Source: Streptomyces sp. NBC_01478 (GTDB lineage: Bacteria > Actinomycetota > Actinomycetes > Streptomycetales > Streptomycetaceae). Taken from it: 64,000 nucleotides of DNA. The position numbers and the translations under genes are program-made. The notes below the pieces were generated by a model. That model searched no databases. It was not told where the DNA came from and saw only the letters and a list, made by a program, of their open reading frames with translations. Shown here in pieces: positions 32,539-41,842 of this stretch (the first letter of the stretch is position 1; each line of letters opens with the position of its first letter). The DNA is taken from NCBI RefSeq assembly GCF_036227225.1, contig NZ_CP109444.1:7607501-7671500 (forward strand), in the 5' to 3' direction.

Positions 32539-33905
32539 CCGTCGAGTCTGTGAAGCCCGCTCCCCCCGAGGCGCCGGAGCTGCTTGAGCCGCCCCTCGCG
32601 GGCGGCGGAGTCCCGCTTCTCGGCCACGGCTGGAAGCTGGTCCGCGATCCGCTGGCCTTCATGGCCCAACTCCGCGACCACGGCGAGGTCGTCCGGCTGA
32701 AGCTCGGCCCCAAGACGGTCTACGCCGTCACCGCGCCCGCCCTCACCGGCGCCATGGCGCTGGACCCCGACTACATCATCGCGGGCCCGCTGTGGGAGTC
32801 CCTGGAGGGACTGCTCGGGAAGGAAGGGGTGGCCACCGCCAACGGGCCCACCCACCGGCGTCAACGGCGCATCATCCAGCCCGCGTTCAAGCTCGACGCG
32901 ATCCCCGCCTACGGCCCGATCATGGAGGAGGAGGCGCACGCGCTCACCGAACGCTGGCGGCACGGCGGGACGATCGACTGCACCTCCGAGTCCTTCCGGG
33001 TGGCCGTGCGGATCGCGGCCCGCTGTCTGCTGCGCGGCGACTTCATGGACGAGCGCGCCGAGCGGCTGTGCGTCGCGCTCGCCACCGTCTTCCGGGGCAT
33101 GTACCGGCGGATGGTGGTACCGGCCGGACCGCTCTACCGGCTGCCCCTTCCGGCCAACCGCGAATTCAACCGGGCGCTGGCCGATTTGCATCTCCTGGTC
33201 GACGAGATCGTGGCCGAACGACGGGCATCTGGTCAAAAGCCGGACGATTTGCTGACCGCCTTGCTGGAGGCGACGGACGACAATGGCGACCCGATCGGGG
33301 AACAGGAGATCCACGACCAGGTCGTCGCGATCCTCACCCCCGGAAGCGAGACAATCGCGTCCACGATCATGTGGCTGCTCCAGGTCCTCAGCGAACACCC
33401 GGAACACGGCGACAAGGTGTGCGAAGAGGTCCAGTCCGTGACGGGCGGACGTCCGGTGGCATTCGACGACGTCCGCAAGCTGACCCACACGAACAATGTC
33501 GTCGTCGAGGCGATGCGGCTGCGTCCCGCCGTATGGATATTGACCCGGCGGGCGCTCGCGGACTCCGATCTCGGCGGCTATCGGATTCCGGCCGGGGCCG
33601 ACATCATCTACAGCCCGTACGCGATCCAGCGCGATCCGCGTTCGTATGCGCACAACCTGGAGTTCGACCCCGACCGCTGGCTTCCGGAACGGTCCAAGGA
33701 CGTACCGAAGTTCGCCATGAGCCCGTTCAGCAACGGCAACCGGAAGTGTCCCAGTGACCACTTCTCGATGGCCCAACTGAGCCTGGTCACGGCGGCGGTG
33801 GCGAAGAAGTACCGCTTCGAGCAGGTGTCCGGCTCGAACGACACCACCCGCGTCGGCATCACCCTCCGCCCGCACCGGCTGCTGCTCAGGCCTGTGCCGA
33901 GGTGA
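32535..33905 (+). CDS. Cytochrome P450 CYP170A1-type, albaflavenone monooxygenase
   Basis: A 456-residue P450 that oxidises epi-isozizaene through albaflavenols to the antibiotic albaflavenone. ExxR is present ([12 protein letters not shown]) and the heme loop [13 protein letters not shown] has the axial Cys near 405. The residue two after Cys is Ser rather than the usual Gly, as I recall for CYP170A1. The I-helix reads [16 protein letters not shown] sequence near residue 255 matches the motif linked to the farnesene-synthase moonlighting activity described for S. coelicolor CYP170A1. Coupled to the synthase by ATGA overlap. A ferredoxin partner is not encoded nearby. Confidence 0.94.
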   Translation: MTVESVKPAPPEAPELLEPPLAGGGVPLLGHGWKLVRDPLAFMAQLRDHGEVVRLKLGPKTVYAVTAPALTGAMALDPDYIIAGPLWESLEGLLGKEGVATANGPTHRRQRRIIQPAFKLDAIPAYGPIMEEEAHALTERWRHGGTIDCTSESFRVAVRIAARCLLRGDFMDERAERLCVALATVFRGMYRRMVVPAGPLYRLPLPANREFNRALADLHLLVDEIVAERRASGQKPDDLLTALLEATDDNGDPIGEQEIHDQVVAILTPGSETIASTIMWLLQVLSEHPEHGDKVCEEVQSVTGGRPVAFDDVRKLTHTNNVVVEAMRLRPAVWILTRRALADSDLGGYRIPAGADIIYSPYAIQRDPRSYAHNLEFDPDRWLPERSKDVPKFAMSPFSNGNRKCPSDHFSMAQLSLVTAAVAKKYRFEQVSGSNDTTRVGITLRPHRLLLRPVPR

Positions 33906-33921
33906 GGTGACGGGCGTGCGT

Positions 33922-34884
33922 TCAGGCGGCTTCCGGGCCCCTGAACGTGCGCCGGTAGGCGTTCGGGGTGGTGCCGAGGGCCCGGACGAACTGATGGCGC
34001 AGGGCGGGCGCGGTGCCGAAACCGGCGCGCCAGGCGATCGCGTCCATCGTCTCGTCCGTCCCCTCCAGCAACTGCTGGGCCAGCAGCACCCGTTGACGCA
34101 GGATCCAGCGGTACGGCGTGGTCCCGGTCTCCTGCTGGAAGCGGCGGGCGAAGGTCCGCGGCGACATGAGGGCACGGGCGGCGAGCTGTTCGACGGTGAC
34201 CTCCTGGTCGAGGTGCTCCGCCATCCACACCAGCACCTCGCCCACCGTGTCGCACTGCGAGCGCGGCAGCGGCCGCTCGATGTACTGGGCCTGGCCGCCG
34301 TCGCGGTGCGGCGGTACGACCATCCGCCGGGCGATCGCGTTGGCGACCTCCGGCCCCTGCTCCTTGCGCACGATGTGCAGACAGGCGTCGATGCCGGCCG
34401 CGGTGCCCGCCGAGGTGATCACGGGATCCGCGTCCACGTACAGCACATCGGGCTCTACGACGACCTTCGGATACCGGCGGGCCAGCAGCTCCGCGTGGTG
34501 CCAGTGCACCGCGCACCGCCGCCCGTCCAGCAGCCCGGCGGCGGCCAGCACGAACACGCCCGAGCAGACGCTGAGCACCCGGGCACCCCGGTCCACGGCC
34601 CGGCGTAGGGCATCGAGGAGTTCCTCCGGATACTCCCGGGCGGCATAGGTGGCGCCCGCCGGTACGGCGATCAGGTCCGCGCTCTCCAGCCGCTCCAGGC
34701 CGTGCTCGACGGCGAGGGAGAAGCCCGCGTGGGTGGAGAGCGTCGGCCCCTCGGCCGAGGCGACCGCGAAGTCGTAGACCGGCAGGCCCTCGTCGCTGCG
34801 GTCGAGGCCGAACACCTCGCAGACGACGCCGAGTTCGAAGGGGTGGACTCCGTCGAGCAGGACTACGGCCACGTTTTTCAGCAT
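33922..34884 (-). CDS. GlxA-type AraC-family regulator (DJ-1/PfpI plus HTH)
   Basis: A 320-residue regulator. Residues 1-~170 form a DJ-1/PfpI-like domain with the nucleophile-elbow-like LSVCSGVFVLAAAGLLDG. Residues ~215-315 form an AraC double HTH (TVEQLAARALMSPRTFARRF, then GTTPYRWILRQRVLLAQQLL). It converges on the P450 gene with 16 bp between stops. ATG 34884 was chosen because the DJ-1 domain starts there. An AraC-type gene, nrdS, is described near nrdAB in S. coelicolor; this may be its counterpart, though here a peptidase and a lipoprotein gene intervene (inference). AGTGGCAG inverted repeats precede it. Confidence 0.85.
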   Translation of the reverse strand: MLKNVAVVLLDGVHPFELGVVCEVFGLDRSDEGLPVYDFAVASAEGPTLSTHAGFSLAVEHGLERLESADLIAVPAGATYAAREYPEELLDALRRAVDRGARVLSVCSGVFVLAAAGLLDGRRCAVHWHHAELLARRYPKVVVEPDVLYVDADPVITSAGTAAGIDACLHIVRKEQGPEVANAIARRMVVPPHRDGGQAQYIERPLPRSQCDTVGEVLVWMAEHLDQEVTVEQLAARALMSPRTFARRFQQETGTTPYRWILRQRVLLAQQLLEGTDETMDAIAWRAGFGTAPALRHQFVRALGTTPNAYRRTFRGPEAA

Positions 34885-34885
34885 G

Positions 34886-34942
34886 CTGCCAGTGTGCGCC
34901 GGAAGTGGCAGTAAATCGAGGGTGTACGGCAGTCCTGCCACT
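34886..34942. promoter_or_regulatory. AGTGGCAG inverted repeats, candidate operator
   Basis: AGTGGCAG at 34904-34911 is the exact inverse of CTGCCACT at 34935-34942. A related CTGCCAGT lies at 34886-34893, and GGCAG-TC-CTGCC forms a small palindrome at 34928-34939. The sites fill the gap between the GlxA-type regulator and the divergent small membrane gene, a typical place for autoregulation. Confidence 0.5.
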
Positions 34943-34971
34943 CACGGTAAGGAGTCAAAAGGACGAGACTC

Positions 34972-35136
34972 ATGTCCATGAACACAGCCATGGACAACCT
35001 CATCGCCCTCCTCACCGTCGTCGGCATCCTCGTGGCCGTGACCTTCCCGTCGCTGCTCGGCATCGCTCACGACCGGCGCATCGACCGTCAGATCCGGACC
35101 GCCCACCGGATGATCACTTCGACACCACGACGGTGA
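34972..35136 (+). CDS. Small single-span membrane protein
   Basis: A 54-residue protein with one hydrophobic segment (NLIALLTVVGILVAVTFPSL) and a basic tail (HDRRIDRQIRTAHR). The ATG at 34972 follows AAGGACGAG; ATG 34978 is also possible. Its last 23 bp overlap the 3' end of the convergent lipoprotein gene. Divergent from the GlxA-type regulator and sharing its repeat-containing upstream region. Function unknown. Confidence 0.6.
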   Translation: MSMNTAMDNLIALLTVVGILVAVTFPSLLGIAHDRRIDRQIRTAHRMITSTPRR

Positions 35137-35578
35137 CCGACCATTCCTGAATGCCCTTGCACGAGATCTTGTGCGGGGCGGTCGCGCACAGCGGCCGGGA
35201 CGAGGTGAGCTTCACGGTCCCGGCCGAGACCGCCTCGTACGCGTTGCTCGCGTCGCCGGGCCGGATCAGGATCCCGCTGTTGGTGGCCTTCAGGCCGCTG
35301 CCCACGGTCTTGACCGGCGCCCAGGGCCGGGTGGTCGTGCCGTCCAGCAGGATGCGGACGGTGTTGCCGGTCGTCAGGCAGAACGTGCCGTTCGTGTCGG
35401 TGGCGGCGAGTGTCTCCTTCGCCGTACAGGCCGACCGGCTCTTGCTCGGTGTGGGGGACTGTGACGGGGACGGCGACACACTGCCGCTGCCGGTGTCGGA
35501 CTTCGTGCCGCCGCAGCCCGTGAGGGCCAGTGCCAGGGTGGCGACGGCGAGGGACGGACCGAGAATCGATCGACGCAT
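35114..35578 (-). CDS. Putative secreted lipoprotein
   Basis: A 154-residue exported protein. A basic start and hydrophobic core end in the lipobox LALTGC, giving a lipid-anchored Cys at about residue 22. A Ser/Pro/Thr-rich linker (GSVSPSPSQSPTPSKSRSAC) leads to a ~100-residue beta-rich domain with four Cys that could pair. Function unknown. Located downstream of the S53 peptidase in the same direction, but a strong hairpin at 35659-35690 separates them. Confidence 0.8.
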   Translation of the reverse strand: MRRSILGPSLAVATLALALTGCGGTKSDTGSGSVSPSPSQSPTPSKSRSACTAKETLAATDTNGTFCLTTGNTVRILLDGTTTRPWAPVKTVGSGLKATNSGILIRPGDASNAYEAVSAGTVKLTSSRPLCATAPHKISCKGIQEWSVTVVVSK

Positions 35579-35658
35579 GGGGGGCCTCCTTTGCCTTTTG
35601 ACGTGTCTCGGCCGTATCCGGATCCCCCGTGAACTGTGAAGTATTCGTGGACATGACA

Positions 35659-35690
35659 GAGCCCCGGCCGCTGCGAGACGGCCGGGGCTC
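35659..35690 (-). terminator. Terminator hairpin after the S53 peptidase gene
   Basis: GAGCCCCGGCCG (35659-35670) pairs perfectly with CGGCCGGGGCTC (35679-35690) around an 8-nt loop. It lies 15 bp beyond the peptidase stop. Confidence 0.8.
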
Positions 35691-35704
35691 AGCTCATGAG
35701 GAGG

Positions 35705-37789
35705 TCAGCTCGTCGTGACGGCGGTGTCGTCGACGACGAAGCTGGTCTGGAGCGAGGAGTCCTCGACTCCGCTGAACTTCAGGGTGACGGTGGTGCCGGC
35801 GAAGGCCGACAGGCTGAAGGACTTCGCGACGTACCCGGTGGCCGCGTTGAGGTTGGAGTAGGTGGCCAGGGTGGTCGATCCGGCGGTGACCGTCAGCTTG
35901 TCGTAAGCCGTGCTGGTGCTGGTCTCCGCGGTGTCGACGTGCAGGTAGAAGGTGAAGGTCGTGCCCGTGCAGCCGCTCGGGACCGTCACCGCCTGGGACA
36001 GCGTGTCGGTGTGGGCCGAGCCGTAGCCGTCGAGCCAGGCCTTGTACGAACCGGTGCGGGCCGCCTCGTCGGTGTCGTTGGTGATGACCCCGCTGCTCGC
36101 GGTCCAGGTCGTGTTGCCGGACTCGAAGCCCGCGTTGCCCAGCAACTGCGTCGAGGTGCAGGAGCCGCCGCCGGAGGTGCTGACCGTCCAGGTGAAGGAG
36201 GCCGAGCCGGAGGCGCCGGTGGAGTCGGTCGCGGTCACCGTCACGGCGTAGGTGCCGGCGGTGGACGCGGTGCCGGAGATCAGCCCGGTCGAGCTGCTGA
36301 CCGACAGGCCGGTCGGCAGCCCGCTCGCGCTGTAGGTGAGGGTCGCGCTCGCGCTGTCCGAGGCCGAGATCTGCAGGCTGGCCGTGGAGCCGGTCGCGGT
36401 GGACTGGCTGCCCGGGTTGGTGACGGTCACCGTGTTGCCCGTGGTGGTGCCGGCGGTGAAGGCGGCGGTGCCGTCCGGGGTGCCCCAGCCGGTCGGGCCG
36501 TCGTAGCCGGTGCCCGCGGTGCAGAAGTAACTCGTCGAGCAGGTGCCGTTGTTGCCGCTGGTGACGTCGTACAGGTTGCCGGTGTGGGAGTAGGGGTACT
36601 TCGCCGGGTAGTCACTGGAACCGGGGGTGCCGGCCAGCGCGTAGACGCCCGCGATGATCGGGGACGAGGCGCTGGTGCCGCCGTAGACAGCCCAGCCGGA
36701 GCCGCCGTAGGTGTCGTAGACGGCCACGCCGGTGGCGGGGTCGGCGACGGCGGAGACGTCGGACTCCATGCGCTTGGTGCAGCCCGTGTCGGTCTGCCAG
36801 CTCGGCTTCGCGTCGTACGCCGAGCAGCCGGAACCGGTGCCCTCGGTGCTGCTGGTCTTCCACACGGACTCGGTCCAGCCGCGGGTGCTGGAGGACGTGG
36901 AGAGCGCGGTGCCGCCGACTGCCGTCACGTACTGGGACGTTGCCGGGTACTCGGCGCCGTAGGCCTCGTCACCGGAGGAGACGGTGATCGCGACACCCGG
37001 GTGCTTGAAGTACGAGGTGTCCTCGGAGGTCTGCGAGGAGGACTCGGAGCCGCCCCAACTGTTGGACACGAACTTCGCGCCCAGGGCGACGGCCTCGTTC
37101 TCGGCGGTACCGAGGTTGGCGTCGGTGGCCGAAGTGGCCTCCACCAGAATGATGTTGCAGTTCGGGCAGACCGCGCTGACCATGTCGATGTCGAGCGCTT
37201 CCTCGCCCGCCCAGCCGGTGTCGTTGCTCGGCAGGGAGGTGGTCGAGCCGGTCTGGCTGACCTGCTTGAAGCAGCCGCTGGCCACGGTGCAGGCCGACAG
37301 GCCGAAGTTGGAGCGGTAAGTGGCCAGGTCCGAGGCCGCGTTGGGGTCGTTGTACGCGTCGACCACGGCGACCGTCATGCCGGAACCGCCGGTCGAGGGC
37401 AGCGCGTACGCGCTGTGCAGGTTGGCCGGGCTCAGCCCGGACACCGCGGCGGCGGCGTCCGCGTGCACCGCGGAGGCCAGTTGCTGCTTGATGTCGGTGC
37501 GCCGCTGGGCGAAACAGGCCGCCGAACCGGGGGCCGCGGTCGCGCACAGGTGCTCGGTCGGCACCTTCTGGCCGGCCTTGCCGGTCGAGTGGACGGCCTG
37601 GGCCGCGGGGGCGGTCAGGGCCTTGGAGTTCTGGGTGGCCTTGGAGACCTGGGCGGACTGGACGACTGACTGGGCTGTGGGCTGCGCGTCGGCGGGGGAG
37701 GCCGCCACGAGCCCGAAGACGCTGAGGGTGAGGGCGGGTACGGCGGCGGTCAGCAGTCTTCGCAGACTCCGTCGGGGCTTTTCACGCAT
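35705..37789 (-). CDS. Secreted S53 (sedolisin) family serine peptidase with C-terminal accessory domains
   Basis: A 694-residue exported protease. A twin-basic signal peptide ([20 protein letters not shown] through ASPADA) and a short propeptide precede the catalytic domain. The S53 Glu-Asp pair lies in [19 protein letters not shown] and the Ser in [14 protein letters not shown], with the oxyanion Asp plausibly in VSSGDEAYG. Residues ~455-550 form an Ig/cadherin-like module ([20 protein letters not shown]). The last ~140 residues are a jelly-roll-like domain ([16 protein letters not shown]). ATG 37789 starts the signal peptide; the longer frame adds no signal. Likely extracellular protein degradation; it separates nrdB from the AraC-type gene. 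Confidence 0.9.
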   Translation of the reverse strand: MREKPRRSLRRLLTAAVPALTLSVFGLVAASPADAQPTAQSVVQSAQVSKATQNSKALTAPAAQAVHSTGKAGQKVPTEHLCATAAPGSAACFAQRRTDIKQQLASAVHADAAAAVSGLSPANLHSAYALPSTGGSGMTVAVVDAYNDPNAASDLATYRSNFGLSACTVASGCFKQVSQTGSTTSLPSNDTGWAGEEALDIDMVSAVCPNCNIILVEATSATDANLGTAENEAVALGAKFVSNSWGGSESSSQTSEDTSYFKHPGVAITVSSGDEAYGAEYPATSQYVTAVGGTALSTSSSTRGWTESVWKTSSTEGTGSGCSAYDAKPSWQTDTGCTKRMESDVSAVADPATGVAVYDTYGGSGWAVYGGTSASSPIIAGVYALAGTPGSSDYPAKYPYSHTGNLYDVTSGNNGTCSTSYFCTAGTGYDGPTGWGTPDGTAAFTAGTTTGNTVTVTNPGSQSTATGSTASLQISASDSASATLTYSASGLPTGLSVSSSTGLISGTASTAGTYAVTVTATDSTGASGSASFTWTVSTSGGGSCTSTQLLGNAGFESGNTTWTASSGVITNDTDEAARTGSYKAWLDGYGSAHTDTLSQAVTVPSGCTGTTFTFYLHVDTAETSTSTAYDKLTVTAGSTTLATYSNLNAATGYVAKSFSLSAFAGTTVTLKFSGVEDSSLQTSFVVDDTAVTTS

Positions 37790-38098
37790 GGGGTACTGCC
37801 TCCATCGTGGGAGTGGGGTTCCTCGGCGTGGTGGCAGGCCTGTGACGCGCGTAGCGGCGGCAGTTGACGTCGTCATGGGCATGACACTTTAAGCGTCCTG
37901 TGGGGCCACTGATGAATGACATGAACAGGACGGGCAGAACGTAGCCGGGGCGACGAGACCGCGAACAGACGCACCCCATGAACTTTGCCGCTCCATAGAA
38001 ACTCCATGGACGGCCCATGGAAGCTCCATGGGCCGTCCGCGAAGTAAGAGGCAGATAAAGGGACTCGGGTGCCTTCTGGGGGACCGTCCTCCGGGGAC
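37790..38098. other. Upstream region of the peptidase and 3' end of nrdAB
   Basis: 309 bp without a gene. It contains the nrdAB terminator hairpin at 38008-38038. The remainder should hold the peptidase promoter on the minus strand, which I could not pinpoint. Confidence 0.4.
38008..38038 (-). terminator. Terminator hairpin after nrdB
   Basis: GGACGGCCCATGG (38008-38020) pairs perfectly with CCATGGGCCGTCC (38026-38038) around a 5-nt loop. It is about 60 bp beyond the nrdB stop and lacks a T-run. Confidence 0.75.
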
Positions 38099-39112
38099 CT
38101 AGAAGTCCTCGTCCAGGTCGACCGTGCCCTCCACGGCCACCTGGTACGCCGACGGGCGGCGCTCGAAGAAGTTGGTCAGCTCCTGCACACCCTGCAACTC
38201 CATGAAGGAGAAGGGGTTCTCGGAGCCGTAGACCGGCGCGAAGCCCAGCCGCTGGAGGCGCTGGTCCGCGACGCACTCCAGGTACTGGCGCATCGAGTCG
38301 GTGTTCATGCCCGGCAGCCCGTCGCCGCACAGATCGCGCCCGAACTGAAGCTCCGCCTCGACGGCCTCCTTCAGCATGTCCGTGACCTGCTGCTGGAGTT
38401 GGTCGTCGAAGAGCTCCGGCTCCTCCTTGCGGACGGTGTCGACCACCTCGAAGGCGAAGCTCATGTGCATGGTCTCGTCGCGGAACACCCAGTTGGTGCC
38501 GGTGGCGAGGCCGTGCAGGAGACCCCGGCTGCGGAACCAGTAGACGTACGCGAACGCGCCGTAGAAGAACAGGCCCTCGATGCACGCGGCGAAGCAGATG
38601 AGATTGAGGAGGAAGCGGCGGCGGTCGGCCTGGGTCTGGAGGCTGTCCAGCTTCTCGACCTCGTTGATCCACTTGAAGCAGAACTCGGCCTTCTCGCGGA
38701 TGGAGGGGATGTTCTCCACCGCGTCGAAGGCGGCCGCCCTGTCCTCCGGGTTGGGAAGGTAGGTGTCGAGCAGCGTCAAGTAGAACTGGACGTGCACGGC
38801 CTCCTCGAAGAGCTGGCGGCTCAAGTAGAGCCGCGCCTCGGGGGAGTTGATGTGCTTGTACAGCGTCAGCACGAGGTTGTTCGCCACGATCGAGTCGCCC
38901 GTCGCGAAGAACGCGACCAGCCGGCCGATCATGTGCTGCTCACCCGGCGTCAGCTTCGCGAGGTCGGCGACGTCCGAGTGGAGGTCGACCTCCTCGACGG
39001 TCCAGGTGTTCTTGATCGCGTCCCGGTAGCGCTCGTAGAAGTCCGGGTAGCGCATGGGGCGGAGGGTCAGCTCGAAGCCCGGGTCGAGAAGGTTCTTGGC
39101 TTCGGTGGTCAT
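38099..39112 (-). CDS. nrdB: Class Ia ribonucleotide reductase small subunit
   Basis: A 337-residue R2 protein carrying the diiron-tyrosyl radical for deoxyribonucleotide synthesis. The iron ligands are visible in RQLFEEAVHVQFYLTLL (Glu, His) and WVFRDETMHMSFAFEV (Glu, His). The radical Tyr occurs four residues after the first His, so it is not the Phe-type class Ic. The C-terminus is acidic (VDLDEDF), as needed to dock with NrdA. Its ATG overlaps the nrdA stop by one base (TAATG), indicating coupling. Streptomyces uses this oxygen-dependent enzyme alongside the B12-dependent NrdJ. Confidence 0.95.
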   Translation of the reverse strand: MTTEAKNLLDPGFELTLRPMRYPDFYERYRDAIKNTWTVEEVDLHSDVADLAKLTPGEQHMIGRLVAFFATGDSIVANNLVLTLYKHINSPEARLYLSRQLFEEAVHVQFYLTLLDTYLPNPEDRAAAFDAVENIPSIREKAEFCFKWINEVEKLDSLQTQADRRRFLLNLICFAACIEGLFFYGAFAYVYWFRSRGLLHGLATGTNWVFRDETMHMSFAFEVVDTVRKEEPELFDDQLQQQVTDMLKEAVEAELQFGRDLCGDGLPGMNTDSMRQYLECVADQRLQRLGFAPVYGSENPFSFMELQGVQELTNFFERRPSAYQVAVEGTVDLDEDF

Positions 39113-41541
39113 TACTGGCAGGCCTCGCAGGACTCGGGGTTTTCCAGGGAGCAGGCGACCGCGTCTTCGTCGGGGGTCAACTGCTGTACGGGGATGGGGG
39201 TTTGGGTCTGCGCCTGGGCCGCGCGGGCGATGCGGGTCGCCGGGCGCGAGCGCAGGTAGTACGTCGTCTTCAGGCCCTGCTTCCAGGCGTACGCGTACAT
39301 CGAGGAGAGCTTGCCGATCGTCGGCGTCTCCAGGAACAGGTTCAGGGACTGGGACTGGTCCAGGAACGGGGTGCGGGCGGCGGCCATGTCGATCAGGCCG
39401 CGCTGCGGGATCTCCCACGCGGTGCGGTACAGGGCGCGCACGTCGGCCGGGATCCAACTGAACTCCTGCACCGAGCCGTTGGCGTCGCGCAGCGCCTCCC
39501 GGGTGCGGGCGTCCCACACGCCGAGCTGCTTCAGCTCGTTCACCAGGTACGAGTTGACCTGGAGGAACTCGCCGGACAGCGTCTCGCGCTTGAACAGGTT
39601 CGAGACCTGCGGCTCGATGCACTCGTACACGCCCGCGATGGACGCGATGGTGGCCGTGGGGGCGATCGCCAGCAACAGGCTGTTGCGCATGCCGACTTGG
39701 GCGATACGTTCCCGCAGGGCCGTCCAGCGCTCCGGCCAGGTCAGCTCCACGTCGTAGTGGTCGGGGTGCAGCACACCCTTCGCCGTACGGGTCTTCTCCC
39801 AGGCCGGCAGCGGGCCGTTGCGCTCGGCGAGGTCGGCGGAGGCCTCGTACGCGGCGAGCATGATGCGCTCGGAGATACGGGTGGAAAGGGCCTGCGCCTG
39901 CGGGGAGTCGAAGGGGATGCGGAGTTTGAAGAAGACGTCCTGGAGGCCCATCGCACCCAGTCCCACCGGGCGCCAGCGGGCGTTGGAGCGGCCCGCCTGC
40001 TCGGTCGGGTAGAAGTTGATGTCCACGACACGGTCGAGGAAGGTGACGGCGGTGCGGACCGTCTCGTCCAGCCGCTCCCAGTCGATGTCGTCGCCTACGA
40101 CGAACGCGCCGAGGTTCACCGAACCCAGGTTGCAGACCGCCGTCTCGCCGTCGTCCGTGACCTCCAGGATCTCCGTGCAGAGGTTCGAGGAGTGGACCGT
40201 GTGGCCCGGCTCGGCCGTCTGGTTGGCGGTGCGGTTGGCCGCGTCCTTGAAGGTCATCCAGCCGTTGCCGGTCTGCGCGAGGGTGCGCATCATGCGGCCG
40301 TAGAGGTCGCGGGCCGGGATGGTCTTCTTCGCCAGCCCCGCTGCCTCCGCCTTCCGGTAGGCCGCGTCGAACTCCGCGCCCCACAGGTCGACCAGCTCGG
40401 GCACGTCGGCGGGGGAGAACAGCGACCAGACGCCGTCCTCGTTCACCCGGCGCATGAACTCGTCCGGGATCCAGTGCGCCAGGTTCAGGTTGTGCGTACG
40501 GCGGGCGTCCTCACCCGTGTTGTCGCGCAGCTCCAGGAACTCCTCGATGTCGGAGTGCCAGGTCTCCAGGTAGACCGCGGCCGCGCCCTTGCGCCGGCCG
40601 CCCTGGTTCACCGCGGCGACCGAGGCGTCCAGCGTCTTCAGGAACGGGACGATGCCGTTGGAGTGCCCGTTCGTGCCGCGGATCAGTGAACCGCGGCTGC
40701 GAATGCGGGAGTACGACAGTCCGATGCCACCGGCGTGCTTCGAGAGGCGGGCGACCTGGTGGTAGCGGTCGTAGATGGAGTCCAGCTCGTCCAGCGGGGA
40801 GTCGAGGAGGTAGCAGGACGACATCTGGGGGTGCCGGGTGCCGGAGTTGAAGAGCGTGGGGGAGGACGGGAGGTAGTCCAGGCGGCTCATCAGGCGGTAG
40901 AGCGCGGCTACTTCGTCCAGGGCGCGGGTGCTGTCGTCCTCCGCCAGGCCGGACGCCACGCGCAGCATGAAGTGCTGGGGGGTCTCGATGACCTTGCGGG
41001 TGATCGGGTGGCGGAGGAGGTAACGGCTGTACAGAGTACGAAGCCCGAAGTAGCCGAAGCGGTCGTCGGCCTCCGTGTCGATCAGCGCGTCGAGGCGGGC
41101 CGCGTGCAGCCGGGCGAACTCGGCGGTGCGGTCCGCGATGAGGCCCTCGCGGTGGCCCACGGCGACGGACTCGGTGAACGTCGTGACGCCCTGCGAGGCG
41201 GCCTCGGCGGCGATGCTGATCGTCAGCAGCCGGGCGGCGAGCCGGGAGTAGACGGGGTCCTCGGAGATGAGGCCGGCGGCGGCCTCCGTGGCCAGTTCGC
41301 GCAGTTCCGTCAGGTCCGCGTGCGCGGACCGGCCGCGCAACGTGGCGGCGGCGACCCGGCCGGGGTCGGCGTCGGGAAGGTCGGCGGTCAGCTCGGTCAG
41401 GGTCCGCAGGATCGCGGTGCCGGGGCCGTCGGCGTCCTGAACGGCCGTTCCGGGAACGTGGGTTCCGGGTCCGGTCGCGGTCGCTGCGGTCGCCTCGTTC
41501 GCCTGGGTCGCTGATGCCGGCTCTGCTGGCGCGATGGTCAC
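39112..41541 (-). CDS. nrdA: Class Ia ribonucleotide reductase large subunit
   Basis: An 809-residue catalytic subunit. The active-site NxCxE motif is in SSNLCTEILEV. The two redox cysteines are in PQMSSCYLLDS and ETAVCNLGSVNLG. The C-terminal shuttle pair is CEACQ. The paired radical-transfer tyrosines fit in GLKTTYYLRSR. An Ala/Thr-rich N-terminal extension of ~50 residues precedes the folded part. GTG 41541 follows AGGGAGAG and was chosen over the longer frame, which runs into the riboswitch leader. Expression is predicted to be repressed by cobalamin through the riboswitch upstream, as shown for S. coelicolor nrdABS. Confidence 0.96.
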   Translation of the reverse strand: MTIAPAEPASATQANEATAATATGPGTHVPGTAVQDADGPGTAILRTLTELTADLPDADPGRVAAATLRGRSAHADLTELRELATEAAAGLISEDPVYSRLAARLLTISIAAEAASQGVTTFTESVAVGHREGLIADRTAEFARLHAARLDALIDTEADDRFGYFGLRTLYSRYLLRHPITRKVIETPQHFMLRVASGLAEDDSTRALDEVAALYRLMSRLDYLPSSPTLFNSGTRHPQMSSCYLLDSPLDELDSIYDRYHQVARLSKHAGGIGLSYSRIRSRGSLIRGTNGHSNGIVPFLKTLDASVAAVNQGGRRKGAAAVYLETWHSDIEEFLELRDNTGEDARRTHNLNLAHWIPDEFMRRVNEDGVWSLFSPADVPELVDLWGAEFDAAYRKAEAAGLAKKTIPARDLYGRMMRTLAQTGNGWMTFKDAANRTANQTAEPGHTVHSSNLCTEILEVTDDGETAVCNLGSVNLGAFVVGDDIDWERLDETVRTAVTFLDRVVDINFYPTEQAGRSNARWRPVGLGAMGLQDVFFKLRIPFDSPQAQALSTRISERIMLAAYEASADLAERNGPLPAWEKTRTAKGVLHPDHYDVELTWPERWTALRERIAQVGMRNSLLLAIAPTATIASIAGVYECIEPQVSNLFKRETLSGEFLQVNSYLVNELKQLGVWDARTREALRDANGSVQEFSWIPADVRALYRTAWEIPQRGLIDMAAARTPFLDQSQSLNLFLETPTIGKLSSMYAYAWKQGLKTTYYLRSRPATRIARAAQAQTQTPIPVQQLTPDEDAVACSLENPESCEACQ

Positions 41542-41669
41542 GGTGGGGCTCTCCCTCGCTCGGCACGGGGCCTCGCCGAGGGCAGGCGGCAGTACACGAG
41601 CGCACGGGGCGTCGCGTCCACCGGCCCACTCCACGAGGCCCGGACGTCATGCGCCCTGACCGGGTGGTC

Positions 41670-41780
41670 GGGCGCGCGCCGTCGGCAGGTCCTCGGACTG
41701 ACCACGCGTGCATATGCACGCAAGTACACCGTTGCGGGACAGTTCCGGATTCGCACCGGATTCCCCTGCGGCGACAGCGA
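41670..41780 (-). promoter_or_regulatory. Cobalamin (B12) riboswitch upstream of nrdAB
   Basis: Read on the minus strand, the conserved core is present: GGGAATCCGGTGCGAATCC, then CTGTCCCGCAACGGTG, a variable arm with the hairpin GTGCATATGCAC, and the B12 box AGTCCGAGGACCTGCC at 41684-41699. It is 130-240 bp upstream of nrdA. Near the start codon, CTCGGC-N10-GCCGAG next to the ribosome-binding site could be the expression switch (inference). B12 sensing would favour the B12-dependent NrdJ over NrdAB. Confidence 0.95.
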
Positions 41781-41785
41781 GCACG

Positions 41786-41832
41786 AGCATACATCTTGTG
41801 CTCACCCGTCGCGCCACCCCCAGATGTTGTGT
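41786..41832 (-). promoter_or_regulatory. Tandem NrdR-box-like sites
   Basis: On the minus strand, GCACAAGATGTATGCT (41786-41801) and ACACAACATCTGGGGG (41817-41832) each resemble the 16-bp NrdR box, best in the left half (ACACAA-like). Their centres are 31 bp apart, the spacing typical of NrdR box pairs. They sit immediately upstream of the riboswitch where the nrdAB promoter should be. Confidence 0.5.
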
Positions 41833-41842
41833 CGCGGTGGTT

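Noticed and set aside
34906..34915. AdpA-type site (TGGCSNGWWY) before the GlxA-type gene
   Set aside because: TGGCAGTAAA fails the consensus at the fifth base (A instead of G/C).
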